A stretch of 64,000 bases of DNA from Bryobacterales bacterium (GTDB taxonomy: Bacteria; Acidobacteriota; Terriglobia; Bryobacterales; Bryobacteraceae). Shown piece by piece: positions 37,401 through 45,915 of the stretch. Below the pieces are notes generated by a model that worked only from the letters and a program-made list of their open reading frames with translations, was not told where the DNA came from and made no database searches. Each line of letters starts with the position of its first letter. Within the stretch, counting starts at the first letter, position 1. The stretch lies in contig PMOK01000082.1 of NCBI GenBank assembly GCA_003162425.1, positions 23,589 through 87,588 on the forward strand, written 5' to 3'. The position numbers and the translations under genes are program-made.

Positions 37401-37987
37401 TCAACCTCGGCTACGTTTACGACCTTCCGTTCTTCACGCAGAGGGGTTGGTTGCACACGGCGCTCGGCGGCTGGGAGTGGTCGGGACTGTTTACTGCTCA
37501 AACAGGAACACCGTTCAGCGTAACCGATGGTCTCTACGGCTCCGGCGTGGCTAATGGAAATGGTCAGGGCGCGTTGCTGGATCTGGTCGGCAACCCCAAT
37601 TCCGGTATGGGAGCTTTGAACAACCAGCCGGGAGTGGTCGGTCCGCTGCTCTACAATCCCGCAGCATTCGCCGCGCCGCAAGGTTTGACCTTCGGAACGG
37701 CGCAGCGCAACGTATTGAACAATCCTGGCCGTTGGAACGCGGATATGGGGCTATTTAAGAGGTTCTCGATTACGGAGTTGAGGTACTTTGAATTCCGAGC
37801 CGAGGCCTTTAACGTGTTCAACCATACGGAGTGGGGTAGCGTGGGCGGTAACGCTTCCACGACCTGCTTCGCCGGAGCGACCAACACTCCGGGCGATTCG
37901 AGTTGTCTGGCGAACAGCGAATTCCTGCGTGCAAACAGCGCGCACAATCCGCGCATTCTGCAGCTTGCGCTGAAGTTTATGTTCTAA
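34484..37987 (+). CDS. Oar-like TonB-dependent receptor
   Basis: 1167 residues. Signal peptide LACIVILTASLSAQ. Then a carboxypeptidase-regulatory-like domain (ITGTVRDATGAVVPGANVVA), a plug-like segment (VTQIVLNGRDFAQLVTLAPG), and a beta-barrel ending in the aromatic LQLALKFMF. The order matches the receptor at 14198, but the two share only family-level similarity. It would span the outer membrane and take up a large or scarce substrate. It has its own promoter with an adjacent inverted repeat, so it is probably regulated separately. Confidence 0.9.
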   Translation: MGRLVRYLACIVILTASLSAQNSSSITGTVRDATGAVVPGANVVATSVEKGTSVSTKTNGEGDYLIGALSPGHYSVTVTQTGFKQFKLSEPVTLDVSQKAKVDATLEVGEMATQVSVEGTAVQVQTESPEMSSVVTGKEVTQIVLNGRDFAQLVTLAPGVSNQTGQDEGTVGVYGNVVYSINGGRTENNTWELDGGDNMDNGSNQTLNVYPSPDAIGQFRVVTSNNGAQYGRNGSGTIEASIKSGQKDFHGDVYEFVRNNDFNARNFFNSTVPEYRKNDFGYTLGGPVYIPKVYNKDRDKTFFFFSEEWHKDLVPGQNFNQLLPDAQQQLGNFSDVCPGAGTPVSTGSKTNFPDCPINRKAGSYFPNNIVPIDPNAQAIISNLLPQPNSGSGLSSRYIAAPAQLTNWREELVRIDHNFSDKVRFFGHFIHDSWSTETATPLWGSGASFPTIGTNFVGPGVSVVANLAANISPTLLNEFTFSYTTDHIFLNAVGPAQRPSSMTMTGLYNNGFGGLLPAVSVGGGVNYDQGGFTMDTGYFPWNNANPTFTYKDQVSKIVGSHNLLFGAYYVAGQKNEENSPYVQGILYTSHTSPVSTGNAFADLLVGNFSEYSQANSKVKYYNRYKILEPYIQDDWHVSKRLTLNLGFRLSGFGTYREKYYQAYNFNPVAYSLANAPQIDVSGSVTGFAGALIPGTGSQFDGIQQCGKGGTPRGCVAGHLFNPAPRFGFAYDPFGDGKTSIRGGYGIFYEHTNGNEGNTESLEGSPPLVLTSQQYNIAGYTNIGGGGSAAPNFPLSVKSIPNAAIWPYVQQWNVSVQREVIKSTVMTVAYVGSKGTHLGVTTDYNQLYPISASQNPFLPGQPLTSAICSSGLVNGAAPTGPAATQFAVACGANPNSYRPYQGFGSISALRYGANSAYNAMQVSLVRHMGRLSVDLAYTWSHSLDNASDYGTSNFVDSYNLNISRASSDFDQRQIFNLGYVYDLPFFTQRGWLHTALGGWEWSGLFTAQTGTPFSVTDGLYGSGVANGNGQGALLDLVGNPNSGMGALNNQPGVVGPLLYNPAAFAAPQGLTFGTAQRNVLNNPGRWNADMGLFKRFSITELRYFEFRAEAFNVFNHTEWGSVGGNASTTCFAGATNTPGDSSCLANSEFLRANSAHNPRILQLALKFMF

Positions 37988-37998
37988 GGGAGATTTCC

Positions 37999-38040
37999 GC
38001 GGGAGAGGGTTACTTAACTTGTTATTTCACCTTCTCCCGC
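37999..38040. terminator. Hairpin between convergent genes
   Basis: GCGGGAGA at 37999-38006 pairs perfectly with TCTCCCGC at 38033-38040 across a 26-nt loop. The right arm lies inside the last codons of the Hsp70-like gene. It sits between the convergent receptor and Hsp70-like genes, but no T-run follows on either strand, so its terminator role is uncertain. Confidence 0.3.
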
Positions 38041-39839
38041 ACATTGAACTCCAGCTTCCACCGGCGTCCGTCCCGCGCGACGGACCAGAGTTGCAGCATC
38101 CCCGTTTCAGTTACTACTGTTTCTAAAGTGACCGGCACAAATTCGCCGGCGTTGCCTGCCGCCGGAAGGCAAACTTCGATCGGCGACAGCTCTTCCAGAT
38201 CGCCGGCGATGTCGTCCAGCATGGCGCCGGCAGCGTCGTTCTTGCGAATGGCGGATTGAAAAAAGCGGAACTCGGCGGGCTCGCCTACGGTTAAGCCAAA
38301 CTCGCGATCCTTCAACTGCAGTGAGCTGCCTTCCTCCATGCCGAAGGGAGCTACGGCGAGCGCCTTGAACGGGACAGGCATGCCGGGAACAGCGGGCATG
38401 GCGCTTTCGATACCCACGTAATAAGTGCGCGGCACTCCGCCGCGGATGCGCACGCCTCGGCCTTCGCGGGCCAATCCATAATAAGCAGCGCCGCGCGCCA
38501 CGGCGTGCATCAGATCCTCGCCGACCAGGGGGACCACGGGCGCGAGACCCTCTTCGGCCAGCCAGCCGTTGAGGACTTCGAGAATCCGGCGCCGCACTAA
38601 TCCAGCGCGCAGTACGCCGCCGTTGAAGAGGACATGCGTGGGCGCGGCGAGTCCACTGGATCCCCTCCGCACGGAACCATGCTCGGATTGCGCAGCCTGC
38701 TGCCGCAGAAATCGCGCCAGGTGGCGTGTGATGGCAGCATCGGCGGCATAGGGCAATCCGATTTCGGCCAGGCCCATCTTCCTGCGTTGCGGCATGTCTT
38801 GGCTGGATACTACGGGCAAAAATCCTTCGCCCAGGATGCGATCGATATCCTCGCGCAGCAGTTTCGTTTTGATGGTGCCACCCACCAGTCCGGTGCCGCG
38901 TCCGAGAATCGTCACGGGGTGCTCGCGCTTTTTGCTATCTTCCTCGAGCAGGCGTTCCTTGGCTAGGCGGCATTGCTGCCACAGTGCGTGCAACTGCATG
39001 GCATCCAGCTTGGTGCCTTGCGCCGCGAGCTGTTGCTCCAGATGGCGTGCCAGAGCGAGGTCGACGTTGTCGCCACCGAGCAGGATGTGTTCGCCCACCG
39101 CGACGCGCTCGAGTTGCAGCTCGCCTGCTTGCTCTGTCACCGCGATCAACGTGAAATCGGTGGTGCCTCCGCCGATGTCCACCACCAGGATCAGGTCGCC
39201 CACTTGCACGCGCTCGCGCCAGTCAGAGTGCCGCTCGATCCAGGCGTAGAAAGCGGCCTGCGGTTCTTCCAGCAATAACGGATTCTGATAGCCGGCCTCT
39301 TGGGCTGCTTGCAACGTAAGCTCGCGCGCTACCGCATCGAACGAGGCCGGCACGGTTACCAGGACCTGTTGCTTCGCGAACGGCGCGTCCGGCATCTTAT
39401 GATCCCAGGCGGCGCGCAGATGCTCCAGATATCGCCGCGATGCCTCGACTGGTGAGATTTTATCGAGACCTTGCGGCGCGTTGAGAGGCAGAATGGGTGC
39501 CGTGCGATCGACGCCGGCGTGGGACAGCCAGGATTTTGCGGACGCGACCAGGCGGCTGGCAACTTCCGCGCCACGTTTCTGCGCCAGCGCACCTACGACG
39601 TAGCGCGGAGTTTCGTCCCACGGCAGCGCGATAGAGCCAGCCGGAAAATCGGCCGAGCCGGGGATATAGAGAAAGGACGGCAGCAGCGGCTGATCGCGCA
39701 CTTCGCCCGGATTCACCAATTGAGGAAGCTCGATGACCGTGACTGGCGGGGTTTCCCGTGGGTCGCCAGCGGCCGGCGCGCAGGCCAGGGCGCAGTTGGT
39801 GGTTCCGAGATCGATTCCGATGACGTATTGCTGTGACAA
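38022..39839 (-). CDS. Hsp70-family protein (DnaK-like ATPase)
   Basis: 605 residues from a TTG at 39839. The actin-like ATPase domain shows GIDLGTTNCALA (8-19), VLVTVPASFDAVARE, LLLEEPQAAFYAW, and VVDIGGGTTDFTL with the second phosphate-binding loop. The C-terminal part is shorter than in DnaK and lacks a clear full substrate-binding and lid domain. It belongs to a bacterial group of Hsp70-like proteins that normally occurs next to a second, DUF3731-containing Hsp70 gene; none is present here. It would be an ATP-dependent chaperone-like protein in the cytoplasm. Confidence 0.85.
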   Translation of the reverse strand: MSQQYVIGIDLGTTNCALACAPAAGDPRETPPVTVIELPQLVNPGEVRDQPLLPSFLYIPGSADFPAGSIALPWDETPRYVVGALAQKRGAEVASRLVASAKSWLSHAGVDRTAPILPLNAPQGLDKISPVEASRRYLEHLRAAWDHKMPDAPFAKQQVLVTVPASFDAVARELTLQAAQEAGYQNPLLLEEPQAAFYAWIERHSDWRERVQVGDLILVVDIGGGTTDFTLIAVTEQAGELQLERVAVGEHILLGGDNVDLALARHLEQQLAAQGTKLDAMQLHALWQQCRLAKERLLEEDSKKREHPVTILGRGTGLVGGTIKTKLLREDIDRILGEGFLPVVSSQDMPQRRKMGLAEIGLPYAADAAITRHLARFLRQQAAQSEHGSVRRGSSGLAAPTHVLFNGGVLRAGLVRRRILEVLNGWLAEEGLAPVVPLVGEDLMHAVARGAAYYGLAREGRGVRIRGGVPRTYYVGIESAMPAVPGMPVPFKALAVAPFGMEEGSSLQLKDREFGLTVGEPAEFRFFQSAIRKNDAAGAMLDDIAGDLEELSPIEVCLPAAGNAGEFVPVTLETVVTETGMLQLWSVARDGRRWKLEFNVREKVK

Positions 39840-39921
39840 GCTTCAGTGTAGCTTGCCGACTCCAACTGCTCCACTGTAATCAAATACCCAGTTCTGCACC
39901 ACTCTGGTGTACAATGACCTT

Positions 39922-40179
39922 ATGCCTGCTCGTCCAAAGGTCGTTCGCCAAAGCGTGACGTTACCAGCTTCTCTTGCAAAAGAAGTTCAGAACATGGCCA
40001 AACGTCAACATCTAAGTGCCAGTCGAATGCTGGTAACCCTCGTCGATCAAGGCGTTCAGGCACGAAAACAACAGCGGAAAGCTTTGTTTGAACTGATCGA
40101 CCGTTTCCGGGCGACTGACAATCCCGAGGAAGTCGCGCGGTTAGGCGATCAGCTGGGCCGTATGGTCTTTGGCGAATGA
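39922..40179 (+). CDS. Ribbon-helix-helix protein, putative antitoxin
   Basis: 85 residues from the ATG at 39922; a GTG at 39907 is also in frame. The N-terminus (VVRQSVTLPASLAKEVQNMA, followed by KRQHLSASRMLVTLVDQGVQ) has the strand-helix-helix pattern of CopG/Arc-type DNA-binding proteins, and the rest is a charged helix. Its stop is immediately followed by the ATG of the next small gene (TGAATG). By order, size and fold it looks like the antitoxin/repressor of a two-gene module. Confidence 0.75.
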   Translation: MPARPKVVRQSVTLPASLAKEVQNMAKRQHLSASRMLVTLVDQGVQARKQQRKALFELIDRFRATDNPEEVARLGDQLGRMVFGE

Positions 40180-40422
40180 ATGCCGAAAATAAGCTGGCTG
40201 AATCTTCCGCTGCCGATCCGGCAGCATTTGATCGATCGGATGCACGACCGGAACATCACCAAAGAAGATCTTGCCCAGCTGATGCTCTGGATAGCCTCCA
40301 ACCCAGAAGTTCCCGATGGCCCTTGGTTTAAGGATTTCCGATCCTTCAAATTGTGTGGCCATGGTAATCTACCGAAGACCTTCCTTGCACCCGACCAATC
40401 GGCAACTGGAACTCAGATTTAG
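40180..40422 (+). CDS. Unknown small protein, putative toxin partner of the RHH protein
   Basis: 80 residues, abutting the ribbon-helix-helix gene. It contains IRQHLIDRMHDRNITKEDLA followed by a conserved-looking C-terminal block PDGPWFKDFRSFKLCGHGNL, then PKTFL. The pattern seems to recur in uncharacterised proteins next to CopG-like genes, but I know of no characterised member. It has no signal peptide, and its basic/aromatic core could bind RNA. A toxin role is inferred from gene order only. Confidence 0.6.
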   Translation: MPKISWLNLPLPIRQHLIDRMHDRNITKEDLAQLMLWIASNPEVPDGPWFKDFRSFKLCGHGNLPKTFLAPDQSATGTQI

Positions 40423-40426
40423 GTCT

Positions 40427-40774
40427 TCACTTGAGTCTTTTCAAATCTCGCTTGGCTTGCTCGAAGTCGGGCTTCAAGCGAACGGCGGTTTCGAGTTCGG
40501 ATCGGGCTTCGGCCTTGCGGCCCTCCTTTTCAAATACCAATCCGAGCGACCAATGCGCTCCGGCGATTATCGGTGAATCCGGCTCGGGTTCCTTGGTCTC
40601 GTTGATATATTTCTTGAGGTAAGCCTCGGCCTTCGGCAACTCGACTCCCTCGCGCAGCATCGCACGCGCTGCGTGAACATACGGAGCGACGTCGTCCGGC
40701 ACGGCTGCTTCGGCCCGCGCGACCACCTCGGCTGCGTCATCGAAACGTTTCTGAAGCACCAGTGCGTATGGATT
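40427..40774 (-). pseudogene. C-terminal remnant of a TPR protein
   Basis: The segment encodes two TPR-like units (LQKRFDDAAEVVARAEAAVP; GAHWSLGLVFEKEGRKAEAR) and a normal C-terminus. The similarity continues up to the TAA of the ADOP remnant (40775), beyond the first ATG at 40759, so the N-terminal part of a longer TPR protein has been lost at a junction with the ADOP gene. The frame is the same across the junction. Function of the stump is doubtful. Confidence 0.6.
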
Positions 40775-43189
40775 TTATTCGCAACGAAGCGCGCGGGTTG
40801 GCAGGCTGAATCCCGTGAAAGTTGCTGCATCGTTGGGGCTGACCTGATAGAGAATCGTCGACATCAAGCGGGTGACGCCAAAAGCCGCTACCAGCCCAAT
40901 GGCCAGGCCGATGGCAGTGAGTTTCAGACCTTGGCTCATAACCAGCGAAATCAAATCTCTTTGCGCCGCTCCCAACGCCAGCCGGATTCCAAACTCCTGT
41001 TTCCGTGCGGCTACTGAATAAGCCATCACTCCGTAAATTCCGAGCGCTGCCAGAAACAGGGAAAGCGCCGCGAAGAATGAGCTAACCTGGCCTACGATGA
41101 TGCAAGGAGCGCGCTGGTTCGCCATGAGCTCCTCGATTGTTCTTACGCCCAAAACTGCCTGGCCGTTATCCACTGCGCGAATGGCGCGGCGGACACCGGA
41201 AGCGATATCTTGCAATTCGGAGTCTGTTCGCAGCACGAAGGTCATGCTCTTAGTGGAATATTGTTGATAAGGAAAGTAGACCTGGGGATACGGGCGGTCG
41301 GTGTCGTCTTGGCCGGTAATGTCCTTAACCACACCCACAATGGTTACGATGCGGTTGAGACGAATGCGCTGTCCCAAAGGATCTTGACCCGGGAACTGAC
41401 GCCGCAGCATGGCCTGATTGATAATGCCGACCGCGAGCGAGTCGGAGCGATCCTGTTCGGAAAACGCACGCCCACGTAATAGCGGGATGCCCATGGCGTT
41501 GAAATAATCCGGGGAGACGCTATCGATCAACGTGAAGGGACGGTCCGCGGGAGCGGGAACGGGGCGCCCGTCGACGGAATACGCCGCGGAGCCATCGCTT
41601 CCGCCATAAGGAATAAAATTTCCCACGGCCGCAGCGCGAATGCCGGGAAGTGTTCGGATGTGCTCCAGAGCATCCTTCTTGAATGCCTCGATTCGCTTCG
41701 GGTCGGTGTACTGAGAATCGGGAAGCTCGACGCGGGCCGTCACCAAACCGTTCGGGTTGAATCCCGGATCCCTTGCGTGCATGCGCACCAGACCCTTGAC
41801 CAACAATCCAGCCGCTACGAGAACAACCAAAGCCAACGATGTTTCAAACACAATCAGGCAGTTTTTGAAAAGTGCGCTGGCGCCGCCGGCCGAAAGCCGC
41901 GCGGTGTTCTCTTTGAGGACGTGGTTGACATCGATACGTCCGCAATGGAGAGCGGGAGCGATGCCGAAGAGAAGGCCAGTGAACAATGCGATGCCGAGTG
42001 TATAGAGAAGGGTGGACGCGTCCACGCGCAAAACGGCGGAGTTTGGCAGATAGCCGCGGACTTCTGGCGGAATGGCTTGCGCAATCCAGCTCACGCCCCA
42101 ATTGGCGAACAGCACGCTGAGCGCGGCGGCCATCAGGAAGAGCGTCAGGTTTTCTGTCAGAAGTTGGCGCAACAGGCGGCCGCGTCCAGCACCGATGGCT
42201 AGCCGCACGGCCATTTCCTTTTGCCGGCCCACGGCGCGGCCGACCACCAGGTTCGCGACATTGCTGCACGCCAGCAACCAGAACGCATCCTACCAGCCAG
42301 AACACAATCAACGCTTCCTGGCTGCCGCCATCTCTGCCAATTTCTTCCCGCAGGGTGCGGAGCTGAACACTGCGTCCCGCGTTCGTCGCAGGATAAGAAT
42401 CGGCCAGCCGCTGGGCAACTGTCTTGAGATATCCCGTAGCACGAGCCAGACTGACGCCAGGCTTCATGCGGGCGATTACACGCAAGTAGCGAGTATGCCG
42501 GTCATCACTCAGCGTGAGGGGCATCCACAGTTTGACCGGTCCCATCAATGGCAGGTGGAATCCTTCGGGCATGATTCCAACTATCGAGACGCCCGCCCCG
42601 TCGATTTGAATTGTCTTGCCGACCAGCCCCGGATCTCCGCCGAGACGGTTCTGCCACAATTCATAACTCAGCACAGCCACGTGGGGAGCGCCGGGCTGTT
42701 CCTCTTGCCGGAAGAAGCCTCGACCCTGTTGCGGTGTTACTCCCAGCATGCGAAAGAATTCTGCGCTGACGAGTGCGCCGGCAATGGGCTCGTCCCGTTC
42801 TCGAGCGTGAAGACCGATGATTGCCATCCGCATATATTCTCAAAGACGCCGTTGTTTTGCGTCCGCCAATCATCCAGATCCCCGGCGGAAGTAACGCCCG
42901 TCCACTTGCCCTTGACATCCGCCGAATCAATCACGACCAGTTGATCGGGATTCGCATAGGGCAACGGCTTCAGCACCCAGGCGTTCACAACGCTGAATAT
43001 CGCCGGCTGCAGATGTCCAAACTCGATGCGCGCCTGACGCTCGGCTTTTTCTCTGGGCATGCCAGAACCAACCAGGTCCTCGGTGTATTTCGCGATATGA
43101 AAGCGCAACTCGGCGTCCATGTCGCCTTCCATGCGATTCCGGCGGAGTGCGCCGTCCAGAATGCATTTCGCACGCGCCAGGACGCTCAT
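40775..43189 (-). pseudogene. ADOP-type ABC transporter permease, multiply broken
   Basis: An Acidobacteria-duplicated-orphan-permease (MacB/FtsX fold). The N-terminal PadR-linked prefix (AELRFHIAKYTEDLVGSGMP) reads to RIEFGHLQ, then jumps to PAIFSVVNAWVLKPLPYANP, so about 60 residues with the first membrane helix are gone. A frameshift near 42795 leads to LVSAEFFRMLGVTPQQGRGF; a second near 42280 leads to LLACSNVANLVVGRA. The long 41-42 kb part has the two periplasmic and FtsX domains. The C-terminus loses its last membrane helix (ATFTGFSL joined to PTRALRCE). No functional permease can be made. It follows padR with an ATGA overlap. Confidence 0.8.
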
Positions 43190-43527
43190 GATTTCTCCGG
43201 TTCCGCGTTCAACACGCCAACCACTCCCGCGCTCAAGCGATTCCAGTTTTCGGTTTCCAATTTCAACTGGCGCCTGCCTTCGGCCGTCAGCTTGTAATAC
43301 TTGGCTTTGCGATTGTTCTCACTCTCGCCCCATTCGGCCTTGATCAAGCCGCGGTACTCCAGCCGGTACAAAGCCGGATAAAGCGACCCCTGTTGAATCT
43401 GTAGGCGCTCCTGGGATAGCTGCTGAATGCGGATCAGGATGCCGTAGCCATGCATGGGCTCAAGCGAAATGGATTTCAGGATCAGCATCTCGAGCGTGCC
43501 CTGGAGCAGGTCTTGTTGTTTGCTCAC
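43186..43527 (-). CDS. PadR-family transcriptional regulator of the ADOP permease
   Basis: 113 residues from a GTG at 43527, with a perfect AGGAGG ribosome binding site (43535-43540) 7 nt upstream. The PadR winged helix is intact: LLQGTLEMLILKSISLEPMH, GYGILIRIQQLS, and IQQGSLYPALYRLEYRGLIK. The C-terminal helices (NRKAKYYKLTAEGRRQLKLE, ENWNRLS) are typical of ADOP-associated PadRs. It would repress its own operon; two operator-like sites overlap its promoter. Its coupled partner gene is dead, yet the regulator reading frame is complete. Confidence 0.9.
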   Translation of the reverse strand: MSKQQDLLQGTLEMLILKSISLEPMHGYGILIRIQQLSQERLQIQQGSLYPALYRLEYRGLIKAEWGESENNRKAKYYKLTAEGRRQLKLETENWNRLSAGVVGVLNAEPEKS

Positions 43528-43537
43528 TGAACGACCT

Positions 43538-43588
43538 CCTAGATCATCTAGGGGAGATTGTAACCGGCTCTCTCCTAGATTGTCAAGG
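43538..43588 (-). promoter_or_regulatory. padR promoter with two PadR operator-like sites
   Basis: On the minus strand TTGACA (43581-43586) and TACAAT (43557-43562) are separated by 18 bp. A perfect palindrome CCTAGATCATCTAGG spans 43538-43552, just downstream of the -10. A second copy, CCTAGATTGTCAAGG at 43574-43588, keeps the left half and overlaps the -35. The centres are 36 bp apart, about 3.4 turns. This is the expected arrangement for autorepression by a PadR dimer. The -35 overlaps the stop of the membrane-protein gene upstream. Confidence 0.7.
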
Positions 43589-44221
43589 GGTACGGAGGGG
43601 CACTGTGCGTGACTGCCTGAACTTCGTGATTCCGACCAATACGATCACGGCGGCGGACATCATCGGCACGGCCGGAACACCGCCCAACGCGAGTCCGGCC
43701 CCGAGCGCAATGAGGAGTCCACTCGAGGGCACGATGAAAGCGGCCCGGCCGTACTCAAGACGCCGCAGTGCCGCCATGAAGACCGCGAGCACGAACAAGT
43801 CCCCCACGCCGACCACTGCCGTCAAGCCTAGGTGCGGCACTGGTACGCTGAGGGAAAGGTAAACCAGCAGTGAGCTTTTGCTCGCGTGACTGGCTTCGAG
43901 AATCATCCTTGTTACGCCGCCGGTAAACGAGATAGCATCGGCGATGCCTGCCGCAACGGCGAACGCGATCAGCGCCGGAGTTGAACGTAGCATCTGCCCC
44001 AATACCGAACCTGCCAGGGTCCCCGTAGCCAGGACAAACATGTCCGCGACCAAGAAAGCTGAGGGGCGCCAAAAGCAAATAGCCACATATGCGACGAGTA
44101 CAAATAGCGCCGCCCTTCGAACCGCGCTGGTGCTTGCGGCTCCCGCCAGTCGTACGCCTAGCCAAACCAATATACAGGCGATGACCACGGTCGCGGCTGC
44201 TATTCCGGCCAGTGCACTCAC
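43583..44221 (-). CDS. Multi-pass membrane protein of unknown function, possible GxGD residues
   Basis: 212 residues with seven or more hydrophobic segments and no family I can name with confidence. An Asp in AGIADAISFTGG (Asp95), a GVGDLF motif (138-143, Asp141) and a GVPAVP motif (181-186) follow the order of the catalytic YD, GxGD and PAL motifs of presenilin/signal-peptide-peptidase-like intramembrane proteases. The match is short and could be chance. Length is below that of archaeal members. Its stop codon lies inside the padR promoter, so it may be an old neighbour of that regulator. Confidence 0.65.
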   Translation of the reverse strand: MSALAGIAAATVVIACILVWLGVRLAGAASTSAVRRAALFVLVAYVAICFWRPSAFLVADMFVLATGTLAGSVLGQMLRSTPALIAFAVAAGIADAISFTGGVTRMILEASHASKSSLLVYLSLSVPVPHLGLTAVVGVGDLFVLAVFMAALRRLEYGRAAFIVPSSGLLIALGAGLALGGVPAVPMMSAAVIVLVGITKFRQSRTVPLRTP

Positions 44222-44349
44222 GGCCTAATTCTATCTCGCCTTTTGCGGGGAACCTGCCCTGGCTCGCGGGGCTCGGAAAGATGCTTTCGCAGGACCAGAC
44301 AGCACGCTAGACAGCCTGCAGAATGTATGCCCGGCGATAACCTTCGGCC

Positions 44350-45783
44350 TTAGCGAGTGGCACCCAACATACGTTCCAGCCGCAAGACAATATCCCTGAG
44401 CGCCTCGGCTTGGCCATTCAATTCCTCGCCTGCGGCAGCGCTCTCCTCTGCTTGAGCTGCCGTCGCCTGCGTAACGGTCTCCATCTGCATAATCACTTTG
44501 GATACCTGGTCGATGCCGCGCGCCTGCTCTTTACTTCCAATTTCCACCTCATCAACCAGCGTCTTCACTTTGGTAGCGCTTTCGGTAATCGATCGCACTG
44601 CTCCAATTACCTGATCGAGCTTGGCCCGGCCGTCCTTCGATTTGTCGATGGACTCTTCGATCAATCCCGCCGTTTCCTGGGCGGCGCCGGCGCAACGCTG
44701 CGAGAGATTTCGAACTTCATCGGCCACAACCGCGAATCCCATCCCAGCTTCACCAGCTCGCGCGGCTTCCACCGCCGCGTTCAATGCCAGAATATTGGTT
44801 TGGAACGCGATCTCGTCGATAACCTTGATGATCTTTGAAATCTTGCCGCTGGAGTCGTTGATTTCGTTCATCGACGCCACCATCTGTTGCAGATTCCGGT
44901 TGGCTTGGTCCACCCGCTCGGAAGCTTCGACCATGTTCTCGGCCGCGGATTTGGAATTCGCCGCATTTTTGCCCGCCATGGCATTCACCTGTGTGCTTGC
45001 CGACGAGGTCTCTTCGAGAGACGCGGCTTGCTCGGATGCGCCTTGCGCCAGCGATTGGCCGGCGCTGGACACCTGAGTAGCGGATGCGGCCACTTGACGC
45101 GCTGCATCGCCGAGCGTCTCTGCGATCTCCTTCAACTCGTTGCCAATGCCTCGCGTGATGAAGTACGTGAGGAGCACGCCCGTGAGGAGAGCCGCCAAAC
45201 AAGCGCCGGCCAGCGTCACCGTGGCACGATGAAGTTGCGTTCCTGCCTGCTTGGCCGAGTCAGCGGTTTGCTGCCTTCCCGCATGGCTGAGCCGTCCCGC
45301 GGAGTCTACCATCGCGCCGCCGAGCCGCGCCCATTCGTTCAATAAGGCGGTGAACTCAGGGCCATGGTTTTCATTTTTTTGCACAACGCTAATAATGCGC
45401 TCCAGCACTGGTTTGTAACTTTCGAAATCGCGGCGAAGTTGCTCAACCTCCGGTCTAAGCTCGGTCAACGCATCCGACTCCGTTATTATTCGCTGTAGCT
45501 TAGGTAGCTCATTTTGAGCATTTCGAAATCGGCCCCAGCCCTTTTCCAAGGCGCCTGGCTTTTGTACCGTTACGAAGTAGATGAAGTGAATCCGGGCGTT
45601 GAGGAATTCGCTCTCGACCCGGGTCGCCAACTCACCCACAGGTAGGTAGCTGGAGGTTACAACTTCCAGATTGCTCGACGTTCTCGCGGTGATCCAGACG
45701 CCAAAACATCCTACGGCTAGCGCCTGGAGCAGGACTCCCAAAACTCCGATACCGATCTTTTTCCCGATGCTCAATTGCTGCAT
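44350..45783 (-). CDS. Methyl-accepting chemotaxis protein
   Basis: 477 residues. TM1 (IGIGVLGVLLQALAVGCFGV) and TM2 (TLAGACLAALLTGVLLTYFI) flank a roughly 170-residue four-helix-bundle sensor. Only a short linker, without a recognisable full HAMP domain, precedes the signalling coiled coil, whose tip contains IDEIAFQTNILALNAAVEAA. Methylation-type helices (SEQAASLEETSSASTQ and TAAQAEESAAAGEEL) flank it. It would sense a periplasmic ligand and control a CheA kinase encoded elsewhere. No other chemotaxis gene is present in the window. Confidence 0.88.
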   Translation of the reverse strand: MQQLSIGKKIGIGVLGVLLQALAVGCFGVWITARTSSNLEVVTSSYLPVGELATRVESEFLNARIHFIYFVTVQKPGALEKGWGRFRNAQNELPKLQRIITESDALTELRPEVEQLRRDFESYKPVLERIISVVQKNENHGPEFTALLNEWARLGGAMVDSAGRLSHAGRQQTADSAKQAGTQLHRATVTLAGACLAALLTGVLLTYFITRGIGNELKEIAETLGDAARQVAASATQVSSAGQSLAQGASEQAASLEETSSASTQVNAMAGKNAANSKSAAENMVEASERVDQANRNLQQMVASMNEINDSSGKISKIIKVIDEIAFQTNILALNAAVEAARAGEAGMGFAVVADEVRNLSQRCAGAAQETAGLIEESIDKSKDGRAKLDQVIGAVRSITESATKVKTLVDEVEIGSKEQARGIDQVSKVIMQMETVTQATAAQAEESAAAGEELNGQAEALRDIVLRLERMLGATR

Positions 45784-45915
45784 AACAACTGCTTTCTCCC
45801 ACTAACTGGGCCTATAATACTCATCGACGCAATCGGCGACGTTCGCAGCCGAGCGGGGCGGCTATCCTCCGCTTTTCCTTAGAATGTGCCGATCTAGTAA
45901 GGTAAGTCCAACGGC

